Shown here piece after piece: positions 19,015 to 28,355 of a DNA stretch of 64,000 bases. Made by a program: the position numbers and the translations under genes. The stretch is from contig OZ253937.1 of NCBI GenBank assembly GCA_965267185.1, positions 3,906,001 through 3,970,000 of the forward strand, read 5' to 3'. Below the pieces are notes generated by a model that searched no databases, was not told the DNA's origin, and was given only the letters and a program-made list of their open reading frames with translations. Position 1 is the first letter of the stretch. The number at the start of each line of letters is the position of its first letter. The DNA is from G965267185 sp965267185 (GTDB taxonomy: Bacteria > Pseudomonadota > Alphaproteobacteria > UBA6615).

Positions 19015-20876
19015 CCGACACGGCCGCGCAGATCGACGAAATCGAAGCTATTAAGGCGTCCGCCGATAGCGTCGACCCGATCGTGCTGCAGATCGTCGAG
19101 GGTACCCTCAACTCGATCGAGGCGGAAATCGAGTACGCCATCGAGCGCACCGCGCGCAGCCCGATGATCCGCGAAGCCCACGACTACCGGGTCGGGCTGT
19201 TCGACCGGTTCTGCCGCAAGCTCACCGGCCGGTCCTATTCGGCGATGCCCGATGCGGTGGTGCGCGATTATCCGGCGTCGGAGATGAAGCCGGGCGACGT
19301 CTTTTTTATGAACGACACCTACGACACTGAGGGCGCGATCGGACATTTGCCCGACATGTGCTCGACGGTGCCGGTGTTTCACGACGGCGAAGTGGTGGCT
19401 CATATCCAGGCCTTCGGCCATCACGACGATATCGGCGGCAAGGTGCCAGGCTCGATGCCGGGCACGGCGGTTACGGTGTTCGAAGAAGGCTTGATGATCC
19501 CGCCGATCAAGCTGTTCAGCGAGGGTGTGCGCAACGACGAGGCCTTCAAGATCATTCGGCGCAACACCCGCGTTCCCGAAATGCTCGAAGCCGATGTCGA
19601 TTCAGAGATCCAGGCCTGCATTATGGGCGCCGAGCGGATGGCCGAGCTGTTCCAACGGTTCGGCAAGGAAACCACGGAAGCCTGCTTCCAGGCGATCCTC
19701 GACAAGACAACGAACGTCTTCCGAGAAGAGCTGTTACCCAAGATCGAGAACGGCACCTACTACTGGGAAGACTTTATCGAGCATGACGGCGTTACCGACC
19801 CCAAGCTGCACAAGCTGGCGCTGACCATGACCAAAACGGACGACAAGATCGTCCTCGATTTCAACGGTACGGCGCCCCAGGCCCTCGGCCCGATCAATTG
19901 GCCGTGCGACTATGCCGACGGCAAGTTCCTGATCAAATGGATCGCGCCCATTCTGCGCAACCTCGCCGAAACACCCGAGCGGGCCGCCGAGATCCTGGTC
20001 AACGAAGGGGTGTGCGAAGTCATCGACGTGGTGTTCCCGCCGAAGGGAACTCTGCTCACCCCGATCCGCCCGGCGGCCACCAACGCGCGTTCGTTTCCGC
20101 TGTTGCGCTTGCTTGGCCTGCTTGCCGGCGTGGTGGCGCAAGCGGTCGACGGGCGCATGCCGGCGGATCAGGAAACCATCCGCTACACCGGTTTCTATGG
20201 CCGCGATTCCGAGGGCAAGGAATTCTTGTCACGCGAAGTCTTGGGCGGCGGCAGCGGCGGACGGTATTACGCCGACGGCAGCGACGTTATTCACATCGTG
20301 CCGGACTCGCGCAATCAGCCGGCGGAGTTCTCAGAGACACGGTTCCCGGTTGTGGTCGAGAAATTGGCGTTGTGGACCGATTCCGGTGGACCGGGCCGCT
20401 ACCGCGGCGGTCTGGGCTACGAAAAGGAATACCGGGTTCTCGTCGATTGCCACACCATTGTCACCGCCGACCGGGTTCGGCTCGGTTGTTACGGTGTCAA
20501 AGGCGGCAAGGCTGGCCAGCCGTTCGGCGTCTATGTCGACGCAGAGGGCCGCAATGAGAAACTAGGGGGGCTGGTCGATGGCGAGCCGCTTGAGGCGGGC
20601 CAGCTTGTGCGTATCCGCACCACCGGCGGTGGCGGCTGGGGTGACCCGCTCGAACGCGAGCCCGAGCAGGTTCAAACCGACGTTTTGCAGGGCAAAGTTT
20701 CCTACCAAGCGGCCCGGTCCGACTATGGCGTGGTGTTGCACGAGACGGACTTGGGACCGGAGATCGACCAGGCGGCGACCACGGCGCTGCGAGACGAGTT
20801 GCGTGAAGCGCGCACCGAGCCGCTGGCGATGATCGACCGGGGTCCGGGCATGCAAGTGTTTACAGGTGAAAGCTGA
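19011..20876 (+). CDS. hyuB: Hydantoinase/oxoprolinase subunit B, second copy
   Basis: This 621-residue B subunit has NDTYDTEGAIGHLPDM near 98-113 in place of the more usual NDPYxGGTHxPD, then GHHDDIGGKVPGSMPG near 142-157, and a glycine-rich segment TTGGGGWGDPLERE near the C-terminus. The first half-motif is an altered version and may mark a different substrate from hyuB1. It is translationally coupled to hyuA2 and followed after 84 bases by the ABC binding protein with a strong ribosome site. Confidence 0.9.
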   Translation: MTDTAAQIDEIEAIKASADSVDPIVLQIVEGTLNSIEAEIEYAIERTARSPMIREAHDYRVGLFDRFCRKLTGRSYSAMPDAVVRDYPASEMKPGDVFFMNDTYDTEGAIGHLPDMCSTVPVFHDGEVVAHIQAFGHHDDIGGKVPGSMPGTAVTVFEEGLMIPPIKLFSEGVRNDEAFKIIRRNTRVPEMLEADVDSEIQACIMGAERMAELFQRFGKETTEACFQAILDKTTNVFREELLPKIENGTYYWEDFIEHDGVTDPKLHKLALTMTKTDDKIVLDFNGTAPQALGPINWPCDYADGKFLIKWIAPILRNLAETPERAAEILVNEGVCEVIDVVFPPKGTLLTPIRPAATNARSFPLLRLLGLLAGVVAQAVDGRMPADQETIRYTGFYGRDSEGKEFLSREVLGGGSGGRYYADGSDVIHIVPDSRNQPAEFSETRFPVVVEKLALWTDSGGPGRYRGGLGYEKEYRVLVDCHTIVTADRVRLGCYGVKGGKAGQPFGVYVDAEGRNEKLGGLVDGEPLEAGQLVRIRTTGGGGWGDPLEREPEQVQTDVLQGKVSYQAARSDYGVVLHETDLGPEIDQAATTALRDELREARTEPLAMIDRGPGMQVFTGES

Positions 20877-20960
20877 ACGGCGGGCGCGGACATAACAAAT
20901 AACGCCGTGATTTGGTGAGGTAAGGACGACAACGAGAGACATCTAAAGGAGGCGAGTACC

Positions 20961-21944
20961 ATGATCGATTTTCCATCATTGACGAGACGCGGCGCGATCG
21001 CCGCATTGTCGGCGGTCGCTCTGTTGGCGGCCGGCTCGACCGCTCAGGCGGCTGACAAGGTGAAGGTCGGAGTTTTCCCGGTCGCCTCGGCGCTGCCGTA
21101 TTTCGTGGCGCTCGAGCGCGGCTACTTCAAAGACGCCGATATCGACGTCGAATTGGTTCGTCTGATCGGCGGCCCGGCCTTGGTTGGTGCGATGATCACG
21201 GACGATATTGACGCGGCAGCCAACCTGGTCACCATCGAGGGCATGAACGCCAATCTGAAGAAGCCCGGCGTCGTGAACTACATCTCCATCAACAGCCAGA
21301 ACAAGAAGTTCAAGATGGAGCAGTTCGTCGTCAGCAAAAGCTCGGGCATCAAGTCTTACGCCGACTTGAAGGGCAAGAAGATCATGTCTGCCCCGGGGCC
21401 GGCCAACCTTACCATGGCGCGCGCGGTGCTGGCTGCTAACGGCCTGAAGGAAGGCGATTATCAGCTCGATCAACTGGCGATGCCGCAGCATGTGACGGCG
21501 ATGAAGGCCGGCACCTATGATGCGGGCTACACGCTGGAACCGGCGGCTTCGATAATGGCTCAGCAGGGCTCGGCGGAAACGCTCGAGGCCGGTGTTATCG
21601 CGAAATATGTCTTGGGTAGCGACGACGCCGATGCGTTCATCGCTGGCGGCGCGCTGACCGGCAAGTTCATCGCCGACCGGCCCGATGTGGCAAAGCGTTT
21701 CACCGCGGCGTGGGGCAAGGCGCTCAAGGACATCGCAAGCGACGATACGGTGCGCAAGCATCTGGTGAAAAACACCTTCACGCCGGATAACCTGGCGCCG
21801 ACGATGCCGCTGGTGAATTTTGTCATGGCCGGCGATCTTTCGGCCGACGACAAAAAGGAATTTCAGGCGTTCATCGACTTCGCGTCGAATAACGGCATTC
21901 TCAAGCAGAAGGTCGACACAGCGAAGTACCTGAAAACCTTTTAG
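20961..21944 (+). CDS. ABC transporter substrate-binding protein (NrtA/SsuA/TauA type)
   Basis: The 327-residue protein has a Sec-type signal (RRGAIAALSAVALLAAGSTAQA, cut near 30) and an NMT1/SsuA-like binding fold. Its mature start reads KVKVGVFPVASALPYFVALERGYF, where the family holds its small-ligand pocket. A near-ideal ribosome site, AAAGGAGG, lies 8 bases before the ATG. Proteins of this family bind nitrate, sulfonates, taurine or small aromatic and heterocyclic molecules. The context (hyuAB, amidase) suggests a nitrogenous ring or amide. Confidence 0.9.
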   Translation: MIDFPSLTRRGAIAALSAVALLAAGSTAQAADKVKVGVFPVASALPYFVALERGYFKDADIDVELVRLIGGPALVGAMITDDIDAAANLVTIEGMNANLKKPGVVNYISINSQNKKFKMEQFVVSKSSGIKSYADLKGKKIMSAPGPANLTMARAVLAANGLKEGDYQLDQLAMPQHVTAMKAGTYDAGYTLEPAASIMAQQGSAETLEAGVIAKYVLGSDDADAFIAGGALTGKFIADRPDVAKRFTAAWGKALKDIASDDTVRKHLVKNTFTPDNLAPTMPLVNFVMAGDLSADDKKEFQAFIDFASNNGILKQKVDTAKYLKTF

Positions 21945-21961
21945 GGCACCGGGAGCGTTTG

Positions 21962-22798
21962 GTGACAGCTAAGAAAGCAGCGACGGCGGTGGCGGGGAAC
22001 GTAACCCCGCTGCCGTCCGCCGCCGCGGCAGCATCGGAGACCCGCCCGCATATCACCGTGCGGGGGTTGTCGAAGAAGTTCGGTGATGCCGTGATCTACG
22101 ACAAGTTCGACCTCGACATCCCGCGGGGCCGGTTTGTCTCGGTGTTCGGGCCCAATGGCTGCGGCAAGTCGACCCTGATCAATATGATCGCCGGTCTGCT
22201 GCCGGTCGACGAAGGTGAAATTCTGTTTGACGGCAAGACGCTGCGCCAGACCAATTTCGGCTACGTTTTCCAGAACTACCGGGAAGCGCTATTCCCCTGG
22301 TTGCGGGCTATCGACAACATTCGATATCCGCTCCGGTTCTTCGATTTGTCGAAAGCGGAGCAGCGCGACCGGGTCGACCGGTTGGTCGAACATCTCGGCG
22401 TCAAGATCGATCTCAACCGCTATCCCTACCAGCTATCGGGCGGACAGCAGCAGCTAATCTCGATTATGCGCTCGTTGGTGATCGAGCCGGAGGTGTTGTT
22501 CCTCGACGAACCGTTTTCCGCGTTGGACTACGAAATGACGCTGTTTATGCGCGATCAGTTGCAGTCGGTGTTCCTGGAGACAGGCACCACGATGGTGTTC
22601 GTCTCGCATGATTTGGAAGAGGCAATTTATCTGGCCGATGACGTATTGCTGCTGTCGCGTGGGCCGGCGCGGATCGCCGACTACGTCACTGTGAGAAACC
22701 CAAGGCCCCGCAGCGCCGAAACTCTCTCGGACAGCGATTTCGTTGAGGTCAAAGGCCATTGTCTCGAGGTTTTCCAGAAGCTGGTGCGCGGATCATGA
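21962..22798 (+). CDS. ABC transporter ATP-binding protein (SsuB/NrtD type) with unusual signature
   Basis: The GTG at 21962 is preferred over the TTG one codon earlier, because GGGAG at 21951-21955 then has normal spacing. The protein is 278 residues with a 30-residue alanine-rich extension before the core. Walker A is FGPNGCGKST (about 63-71) and Walker B is VLFLDEP. The signature reads LSGGQQQLISIMRS where the family normally has an LSGGM-x-QRVAIARA form, so the conserved arginine after the glutamines is absent. An H-loop, VSHDLEEA, is present. It overlaps the permease gene by 4 bases. Confidence 0.9.
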   Translation: MTAKKAATAVAGNVTPLPSAAAAASETRPHITVRGLSKKFGDAVIYDKFDLDIPRGRFVSVFGPNGCGKSTLINMIAGLLPVDEGEILFDGKTLRQTNFGYVFQNYREALFPWLRAIDNIRYPLRFFDLSKAEQRDRVDRLVEHLGVKIDLNRYPYQLSGGQQQLISIMRSLVIEPEVLFLDEPFSALDYEMTLFMRDQLQSVFLETGTTMVFVSHDLEEAIYLADDVLLLSRGPARIADYVTVRNPRPRSAETLSDSDFVEVKGHCLEVFQKLVRGS

Positions 22799-23562
22799 AC
22801 GGCTTACGGCAATCGCTTGGCCATTGGACGCCCCTGGTTGGCGTCGTTGGGCTACTTATCGTTTGGCAACTTGCGGTGCTGTTCAAAGTGGTCGACCCGG
22901 TCCTGCTGCCGCCGCCGTTGGAGACCTTCGCCGCGATTTGGCACGGCATGACCAGCGGACGGTTGGGTTTCGACTTCCTTCGCACCGTAGAGCGCACGGC
23001 CTTGTCGATTGCCTACGCTGCGGCGATCGCAATACCGTTGGGCACCCTTCTGGGATCTTCGACCAAGGTCTACCGGTCGGTCGAGTTCGTCGTCGACTTC
23101 TTCCGCTCGACCCCGGCCTCGGCGGTGTTCCCGCTGTTCTTGGTGATTTTCGGGGTTGGCGACAACACTAAGGTTTTGGTCGCGGCGTTTGGCGCCAGCC
23201 TGGTGATTCTGTTCAACGTCGCTTACGGCGTGATGAATGCCCGCAAGACCCGCCTGCTGGCCGCCAAGGTCATGGGGGCGTCGAAAATACGCGTGCTAAC
23301 CGATGTCATGCTGTTCGAGTCGATGCCGCAGACCTTTATCGGCCTGCGCAACGGCGTTTCGTTGGCCCTGGTTATCGTTATCGTGGCAGAGATGTTTATC
23401 GGCTCGGTCGATGGGCTCGGCTACAGCGTGCTCGATAGCCAGATGCTGTTCGAGATGCCCGATATGTACGCCGCGATTTTCGTCGCCGGTGCGCTCGGCT
23501 ATGGCTTCAACCTGCTGTTCCTGCTGATCGAGAAACGCTTCGTTCATTGGTCCGGCCACTAG
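22795..23562 (+). CDS. ABC transporter permease (SsuC/TauC type)
   Basis: The ATG at 22795 overlaps the ATPase stop (ATGA), giving 255 residues with about six membrane segments. The EAA loop lies in the KVMGASKIRVLTDVMLFESMPQ region, in the position used by SsuC/TauC/NrtB permeases to dock the ATPase. It completes an importer (binding protein, ATPase, permease) on the hyuAB2 transcript. An amidase gene follows after 83 bases. Confidence 0.9.
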   Translation: MNGLRQSLGHWTPLVGVVGLLIVWQLAVLFKVVDPVLLPPPLETFAAIWHGMTSGRLGFDFLRTVERTALSIAYAAAIAIPLGTLLGSSTKVYRSVEFVVDFFRSTPASAVFPLFLVIFGVGDNTKVLVAAFGASLVILFNVAYGVMNARKTRLLAAKVMGASKIRVLTDVMLFESMPQTFIGLRNGVSLALVIVIVAEMFIGSVDGLGYSVLDSQMLFEMPDMYAAIFVAGALGYGFNLLFLLIEKRFVHWSGH

Positions 23563-23645
23563 CGCCGAGCCCTGACTGCAACCTCGCCACTGCGTTAGCC
23601 TGAAAGGGGAGTGCGGCTGCCGAACGAACACAAAAAGGTTGGATC

Positions 23646-25064
23646 ATGCCGCCCTTCAGCGCTGACATTACATCGCTCACCGCCACTGACCTTGCCGCCG
23701 GTCTGAAAGCCGGCGACTTCAAGGCGGTCGACGCCGTCGCGGCCTATTTTGAGCGCATCCGCACGATCAATCCGGCCATAAACGCGCTCGTCACCCTTTG
23801 CAAGGACAGCGCACTTCAAACCGCCGAACAGCTCGATGCGAAACGGGCGAAAGGCCTGGAGCTGGGTCCGCTGGCCGGCGTTCCCGTCGGCATCAAGGAT
23901 GTGACCGACACGGCGGGCGTTCGAACGACCTATGGATCGAAGCTGTTCGAAGACCATGTGCCGGACAAGGACGCGCTTGTCGTCGAGCGCCTCAAGCGCG
24001 CCGACGCGATTATCATGGGCAAGACGAATACGCCCGAGTTTGCCGCCGGCGCCCACACAGACAACGAGATATTCGGCGCAACCCTCAATCCTTGGGACAC
24101 CACGCGTTCGGCTGGCGGGTCGACCGGCGGCGGCGCCGCCGGCTTGGCCTCCCGGTTGTTCGCCTTGGCGGAAGGGACGGATTTGGGGGGCTCGCTGCGG
24201 GTGCCAGCCGCGTTTTGCGGTGTTGTCGGCCTCCGGCCCACGCCCGGAATTCTACCGCATTTACCCAACGCCACGCCTTTCGACACGTTTCAGGTGGCCG
24301 GGGGAATGGCGCGCGTTGCCAAAGACGTGGCACTAGCGCTAAGCGTTTTGGCGCGTCCCCACGGGCATTCTCCGGTATCGGTGCCACCGAGTGAGGCTTT
24401 CGGGCTGGATCAGTTTGAGTCACAGCGTACCGCTAAACTGCGAATCGCTTTCGTCTCCGATATCGCTGGTGTGGGCGTCGACGCCGATATCCTGCAGGCT
24501 TGCGAAGCAGCGGCGGCGGCGCTTGCGGAAGCCGGTCATGCGGTGTTGCAGCGAGAGCTAGATCTATCGGATGGCCGCGACGCCTTTACGACGCTTCGAG
24601 CGCAATGGATGGTGAACCGTTATCTGCGGCTCACCGACCGGCGCGACCAGCTGGGTAAAAACCTCAGCGGAAATATCGAGAAAGGCCTATCTCAATCACC
24701 GCGCGATATTGCAGCAGCCGAGGCCATTCGCGCCGAGTGTTGGCAAAAGACGAGCGATTTGCTCGACGATTGCGATGTCATCTTGACGCCTTGCACACCC
24801 GTGTTGCCATTTCCGGTGACGCAAAATTATCCCGATGAGATCAACGGCCAGCCGATGAGTTCCTACATCGATTGGGTGGCGCCGACCTTCCTGATATCGA
24901 TCCTCGGACTGCCTGCGGCTTCCGTGCCTGCGGGTCTGACACCGGCGGGTATGCCGGCGGGTCTACAGCTCATCGGGCGGCGCTTCGACGATATGAAACT
25001 GTTAGCGCTGGCGGATGCTGTACAAGCGCTCGTGCCGATCGGCGAGCCGCCGGTCGCGGTGTAG
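23646..25064 (+). CDS. Amidase (amidase-signature family)
   Basis: The 472-residue enzyme has the full Ser-cisSer-Lys triad: Lys84 in GVPVGIKDV, Ser159 in GGSTGGG and nucleophile Ser183 in GTDLGGSLRVPA. The 24-residue spacing between the two serines is the family standard. It hydrolyses amide bonds, in the cytoplasm as no signal is seen. It is last in the hyuAB2/ABC transcript, so it may act on a linear amide released by ring opening (inference). It is convergent with the TIM-barrel gene, 4 bases away. Homology alone does not separate aryl-amidase from carbamoyl-hydrolase use. Confidence 0.92.
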   Translation: MPPFSADITSLTATDLAAGLKAGDFKAVDAVAAYFERIRTINPAINALVTLCKDSALQTAEQLDAKRAKGLELGPLAGVPVGIKDVTDTAGVRTTYGSKLFEDHVPDKDALVVERLKRADAIIMGKTNTPEFAAGAHTDNEIFGATLNPWDTTRSAGGSTGGGAAGLASRLFALAEGTDLGGSLRVPAAFCGVVGLRPTPGILPHLPNATPFDTFQVAGGMARVAKDVALALSVLARPHGHSPVSVPPSEAFGLDQFESQRTAKLRIAFVSDIAGVGVDADILQACEAAAAALAEAGHAVLQRELDLSDGRDAFTTLRAQWMVNRYLRLTDRRDQLGKNLSGNIEKGLSQSPRDIAAAEAIRAECWQKTSDLLDDCDVILTPCTPVLPFPVTQNYPDEINGQPMSSYIDWVAPTFLISILGLPAASVPAGLTPAGMPAGLQLIGRRFDDMKLLALADAVQALVPIGEPPVAV

Positions 25065-25068
25065 TTCG

Positions 25069-25905
25069 CTATACGACCTCGCGGTGGCGCTCGACGCAAC
25101 GCGCAAGAACCGTGTCGGCGTCCTCGCTCCACCAGCGCTGCGATAATATTTCGACTTCGCAAAAGCCGTTATAGCCTTGGGCTTCGACGAGCTGGCGGAT
25201 ACCGCGAATATCGATCACGCCGTCGCCCATCATACCGCGGTCGAGCAGCAAATCCGTCGTCGGTACCAGCCAGTCGCAAACGTGAAACGCGAGAATGCGC
25301 TTTTTGCCGGCGCGGGCGATCTGCACGGCCAGGTCGGGGTCCCACCACACATGGTAAAGGTCGACGGCGATGCCGAGACCGTCATCACCGAGCTCGTCGC
25401 ACAGGTCGTTTGCCTGCGCCAGCGTGTTCACGCACGCCCGGTCGGCGGCATACATGGGATGCAGCGGCTCAATCGCTAACGGCATGCCCGCCGCGCGGCT
25501 GTGCTCTAACAACGTCGCAATCCCATCGCGGACTTGGTTGCGCGCGTCGGCGATGTCGCGCGAGTTGGGGGGCAGGCCGCCGACCACAAGAACGAGGCAT
25601 TGCGCCCCGATGGTGCACGCATCGTCGACGGCGCGGCGGTTGTCGTCGATTGCCGCTTGCCGCCCGGCGGCGTCGGCGGCGGGGAACATGCCCCCGCGGC
25701 ACAGGCCGGTCACCGTCAGGCCGGCGTCGCCGATCCGGTGTGCGGCCTCGTCGGCACCCATTTCCGCAAGTTTGTCGCGCCAAGGCGAAATGCCGCCGAT
25801 GCCATGGCGCACACAGCCGTCGATGCACTCGGCGAGCGACCATTGCTCGCGCACGGTGATGGTATTGAGCGACAGCAGCGAGGCGTCGGCTGACAGGTCG
25901 CGCAT
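25069..25905 (-). CDS. Sugar phosphate isomerase/epimerase-like TIM-barrel protein
   Basis: The 278-residue barrel of the AP-endonuclease-2/xylose-isomerase-like family has a complete metal set: AIEPLHP, AVDLYHVWWDPD, LAFHVCDW and CEVEIL supply Glu, Asp, His and Glu. It shares EPLHP and WWDPD with the protein at 6858-7667, which lacks the His. It is last in a three-gene minus-strand operon after Gfo/Idh/MocA and DUF993 genes, a mix typical of inositol-like or uncommon sugar breakdown. The product is probably an epimerised or dehydrated keto-sugar. Confidence 0.87.
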   Translation of the reverse strand: MRDLSADASLLSLNTITVREQWSLAECIDGCVRHGIGGISPWRDKLAEMGADEAAHRIGDAGLTVTGLCRGGMFPAADAAGRQAAIDDNRRAVDDACTIGAQCLVLVVGGLPPNSRDIADARNQVRDGIATLLEHSRAAGMPLAIEPLHPMYAADRACVNTLAQANDLCDELGDDGLGIAVDLYHVWWDPDLAVQIARAGKKRILAFHVCDWLVPTTDLLLDRGMMGDGVIDIRGIRQLVEAQGYNGFCEVEILSQRWWSEDADTVLARCVERHREVV

Positions 25906-25918
25906 ATTGCTTGCCGCC

Positions 25919-27082
25919 TTAAGTTTCGACGCCGTGCAGCGCCAGCACCGTCTTCATGCGCGCCGTTGCGAGATTGGGGTCGCGGAGGAGGCCGGCGCGG
26001 TCGGCGAGCCGGAACAATTCAGCGAGGTGGGGCAGGGAGCGGGCGCCTTGCTGGCCGCCGACCAGGGTGAAATGGTCCTGGTGGCCGTTTAAGTACGCCA
26101 TGAACACGACGCCGGTTTTGTAGAAACGCGTCGGTGCCTGGAAAATGTGCCGCGACAGCGCCACGGTCGGTTCGAGAATAGCGTTGAAGCGATCGGTCTC
26201 GCCGCGGGTGAGTGCGCCCAACGCCGAGGATGCCGCCGGGGCGATTACATCGAAGATGCCGAGCAGCGCGTCGGAATAGCCTTCATCGTCACCGGCGATC
26301 AGTTCCGCGAAATTGAAATCGTCGCCCGTGTACATACGCACGCTATCGGGTAAGCGCCGCCGCATGGCGATTTCCTTATCCTTATCGAGCAGCGATACCT
26401 TGATGCCGTCGACCTTGGCGGCGTTATCGGCGATTACGTCGAGGCAGACGTCTGTCGCGGCTGCGTGGTCGGCGTGGCCCCAATAGCCGGCGAGCGCCGG
26501 GTCGAACATCTCACCCAGCCAATGGATGATCACCGGCTCGCGTACGCGCTCGAGAATGTGGGAATAGACGCGGGCGTAGTCGTCCGGGCCTTTGGCGCAG
26601 GCCGCCAGCGCGCGGCTCGCCATGAGCACGATCGAGCCGCCGATGCCCTCGACGAAATCGCACTGTTCTTCGTAGGCGGCGATAGCGTCGTCGACGGTTA
26701 CATCGGGTCCCGGTTCGAGGTGATCCGTGCCCGCGCCGGACGCCAAGACGGCGCCAGGAAAATCGCGTGCGGCATCGGTCGAGCGCCGGATCAACTCCTG
26801 AGCGCCGATCCAATCGAGACCCATGCCCCGCTGTGCTGTATCCATCGCTTCGGCGACGCCGAGGCCTAATCCCCAGATATATTGGCGGTAGGCAATCGTT
26901 GCGTCCCAATCGAGCACCGCATCGAGCCAGGGATCGCCGTCGGCCAGGGGATCGGACACCACATGAGTCGCCGCAAGGGCGATGCGGCAGAACGGCTCCG
27001 TAGCCGGCGCCGGGGCCGGGCTATCGGATGTCGAGAAGGTTTCCAACCGGCCGTCTGTCGTGGGAAGCGTCAATGTCGCCAT
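25919..27082 (-). CDS. DUF993 family protein (DapA-like barrel)
   Basis: This 387-residue protein matches the DUF993 family, related to dihydrodipicolinate-synthase-type aldolases. Features seen include IWGLGLGVAEAMDTAQRGMG, VIIHWLGEMFDPALAGYWG and KVSLLDKDKE (a candidate Schiff-base lysine strand). The family often lies beside Gfo/Idh/MocA dehydrogenases and TIM-barrel isomerases in sugar operons, as here, with gaps of 13 and 33 bases to its neighbours. An aldol or retro-aldol role on an oxidised sugar is a reasonable inference; no reaction is established from this sequence. Confidence 0.85.
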   Translation of the reverse strand: MATLTLPTTDGRLETFSTSDSPAPAPATEPFCRIALAATHVVSDPLADGDPWLDAVLDWDATIAYRQYIWGLGLGVAEAMDTAQRGMGLDWIGAQELIRRSTDAARDFPGAVLASGAGTDHLEPGPDVTVDDAIAAYEEQCDFVEGIGGSIVLMASRALAACAKGPDDYARVYSHILERVREPVIIHWLGEMFDPALAGYWGHADHAAATDVCLDVIADNAAKVDGIKVSLLDKDKEIAMRRRLPDSVRMYTGDDFNFAELIAGDDEGYSDALLGIFDVIAPAASSALGALTRGETDRFNAILEPTVALSRHIFQAPTRFYKTGVVFMAYLNGHQDHFTLVGGQQGARSLPHLAELFRLADRAGLLRDPNLATARMKTVLALHGVET

Positions 27083-27115
27083 AACGTTACTCTCCTTTTA
27101 CCCCCTATCCTGGGG

Positions 27116-28264
27116 TCACAGAGCCAGCGGCTCGAGATCGATCCAACGCCGTTCGCGCCAGCTTTGCAGGCCGGCTTCCGCAAGCTGGACACCCTTGGCG
27201 CCTTCGCTCAAGTCCCAATGGAAGGGCGCGTCTTCGACGACGTGGCGAATAAACAGCTCCCACTCCGCTTTGAACCCGTTGTCGAAATCGCTGTTGTCGG
27301 GTGCTTCGATCCAGTTCTCGAAGAAATCGATGGGTTGCGGCTCGTCGGGGTTCCAAACGGGCTTCGGAGTCGCCGCGCGCGGCTGGCACAGGCATGACGT
27401 CAGACCGGCGACCGCTGAGCCTAGCGTGCCGTCGACGTGAAACGTCACCAGATCGTCGCGGCGCACCCTCGTGCACCAGGAACTGTTGATATGTGCGATA
27501 GTGCCGCCTTCGAGTTCGAAGGTCGCATAGGCGGCGTCGTCGGCGTCGGCATCGTAGCGGGTGCCGGTTTCGTCCCAGCGCTCGGGAATGTGCGTTGCTC
27601 CGAGACACGATACAGATTTGACCGGTCCGAAGGTGTTGTCGAGAACGTAACGCCAGTGGGGTAGCATATCGAGGATGATGCCGCCGCCGTCGGCCTTGCG
27701 GTAGTTCCAGCTTGGCCGTTGTGCCGGTTGCCAATCGCCCTCGAAAACCCAGTAACCGAACTCGCCGCGGATCGAGAGGATACGGCCGAAGAACCCGCCA
27801 TCGACTAAGCGCTTCAACTTCATCAAGCCGGGCAAAAACAGCTTGTCCTGCACGACACCGGATTTGATGCCAACCCGGTTGGCCGTCCGCACCAGTTCGA
27901 GCGCATCGTCGAGGGTATCCGCTGTCGGCTTTTCGCAGTAGACGTGCTTTCCGGCTTCCATGGCACGGGTGAGCAGGCCGGCCCGCAAGTTCGTCGCCGC
28001 CGCGTCGAAGAAAATCTGGTCTTCACCTGCGATCGCCGCGTCGATGTCGGTAGTCCAGCGGTCGATGCCGTAGGTTTTCGCGAGGCCCGCCAGTTTCTCT
28101 TCGTTGCGGCCGGCTAGCAGCGGGTCGGGCATGACCCGGTCGCCGTTCGAAAGCTCGACGCCGCCTTGTTCGCGGATGGCGACGATAGACCGGATGAGGT
28201 GTTGGTTCATTCCCATGCGGCCGGTGACGCCGTGCATGATAATGCCGAGCCGTTGTGTCGCCAT
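27116..28264 (-). CDS. Gfo/Idh/MocA-family oxidoreductase
   Basis: The 382-residue NAD(P)-dependent dehydrogenase has an N-terminal Rossmann motif, HGVTGRMG (11-18), and the family EKP motif in KHVYCEKPTAD near residue 100. It is the first gene of the operon with DUF993 and a TIM-barrel enzyme and should oxidise a sugar, inositol or amino-sugar at the pathway entry. A GTAACCA/TGGTTAC palindrome (28293-28308) lies 29 bases upstream of its start and is the likely TetR operator. Confidence 0.9.
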   Translation of the reverse strand: MATQRLGIIMHGVTGRMGMNQHLIRSIVAIREQGGVELSNGDRVMPDPLLAGRNEEKLAGLAKTYGIDRWTTDIDAAIAGEDQIFFDAAATNLRAGLLTRAMEAGKHVYCEKPTADTLDDALELVRTANRVGIKSGVVQDKLFLPGLMKLKRLVDGGFFGRILSIRGEFGYWVFEGDWQPAQRPSWNYRKADGGGIILDMLPHWRYVLDNTFGPVKSVSCLGATHIPERWDETGTRYDADADDAAYATFELEGGTIAHINSSWCTRVRRDDLVTFHVDGTLGSAVAGLTSCLCQPRAATPKPVWNPDEPQPIDFFENWIEAPDNSDFDNGFKAEWELFIRHVVEDAPFHWDLSEGAKGVQLAEAGLQSWRERRWIDLEPLAL

Positions 28265-28292
28265 AAGTAAATTCCCGTCTAAACGCCTGCAG

Positions 28293-28308
28293 GTAACCAG
28301 ATGGTTAC
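28293..28308. promoter_or_regulatory. TetR-type operator before the Gfo/DUF993 operon
   Basis: GTAACCAGATGGTTAC has perfect 7-base arms around a 2-base centre. It shares the GTAAC...GTTAC layout with sites at 29105, 29916 and 32611. It should control the minus-strand operon starting at 28264 and perhaps read-through from the dioxygenase. Confidence 0.6.
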
Positions 28309-28355
28309 TATATTCGCCCGACCTTCAAAGGCAAGGGCAGTCGATGCTGTTGTAT

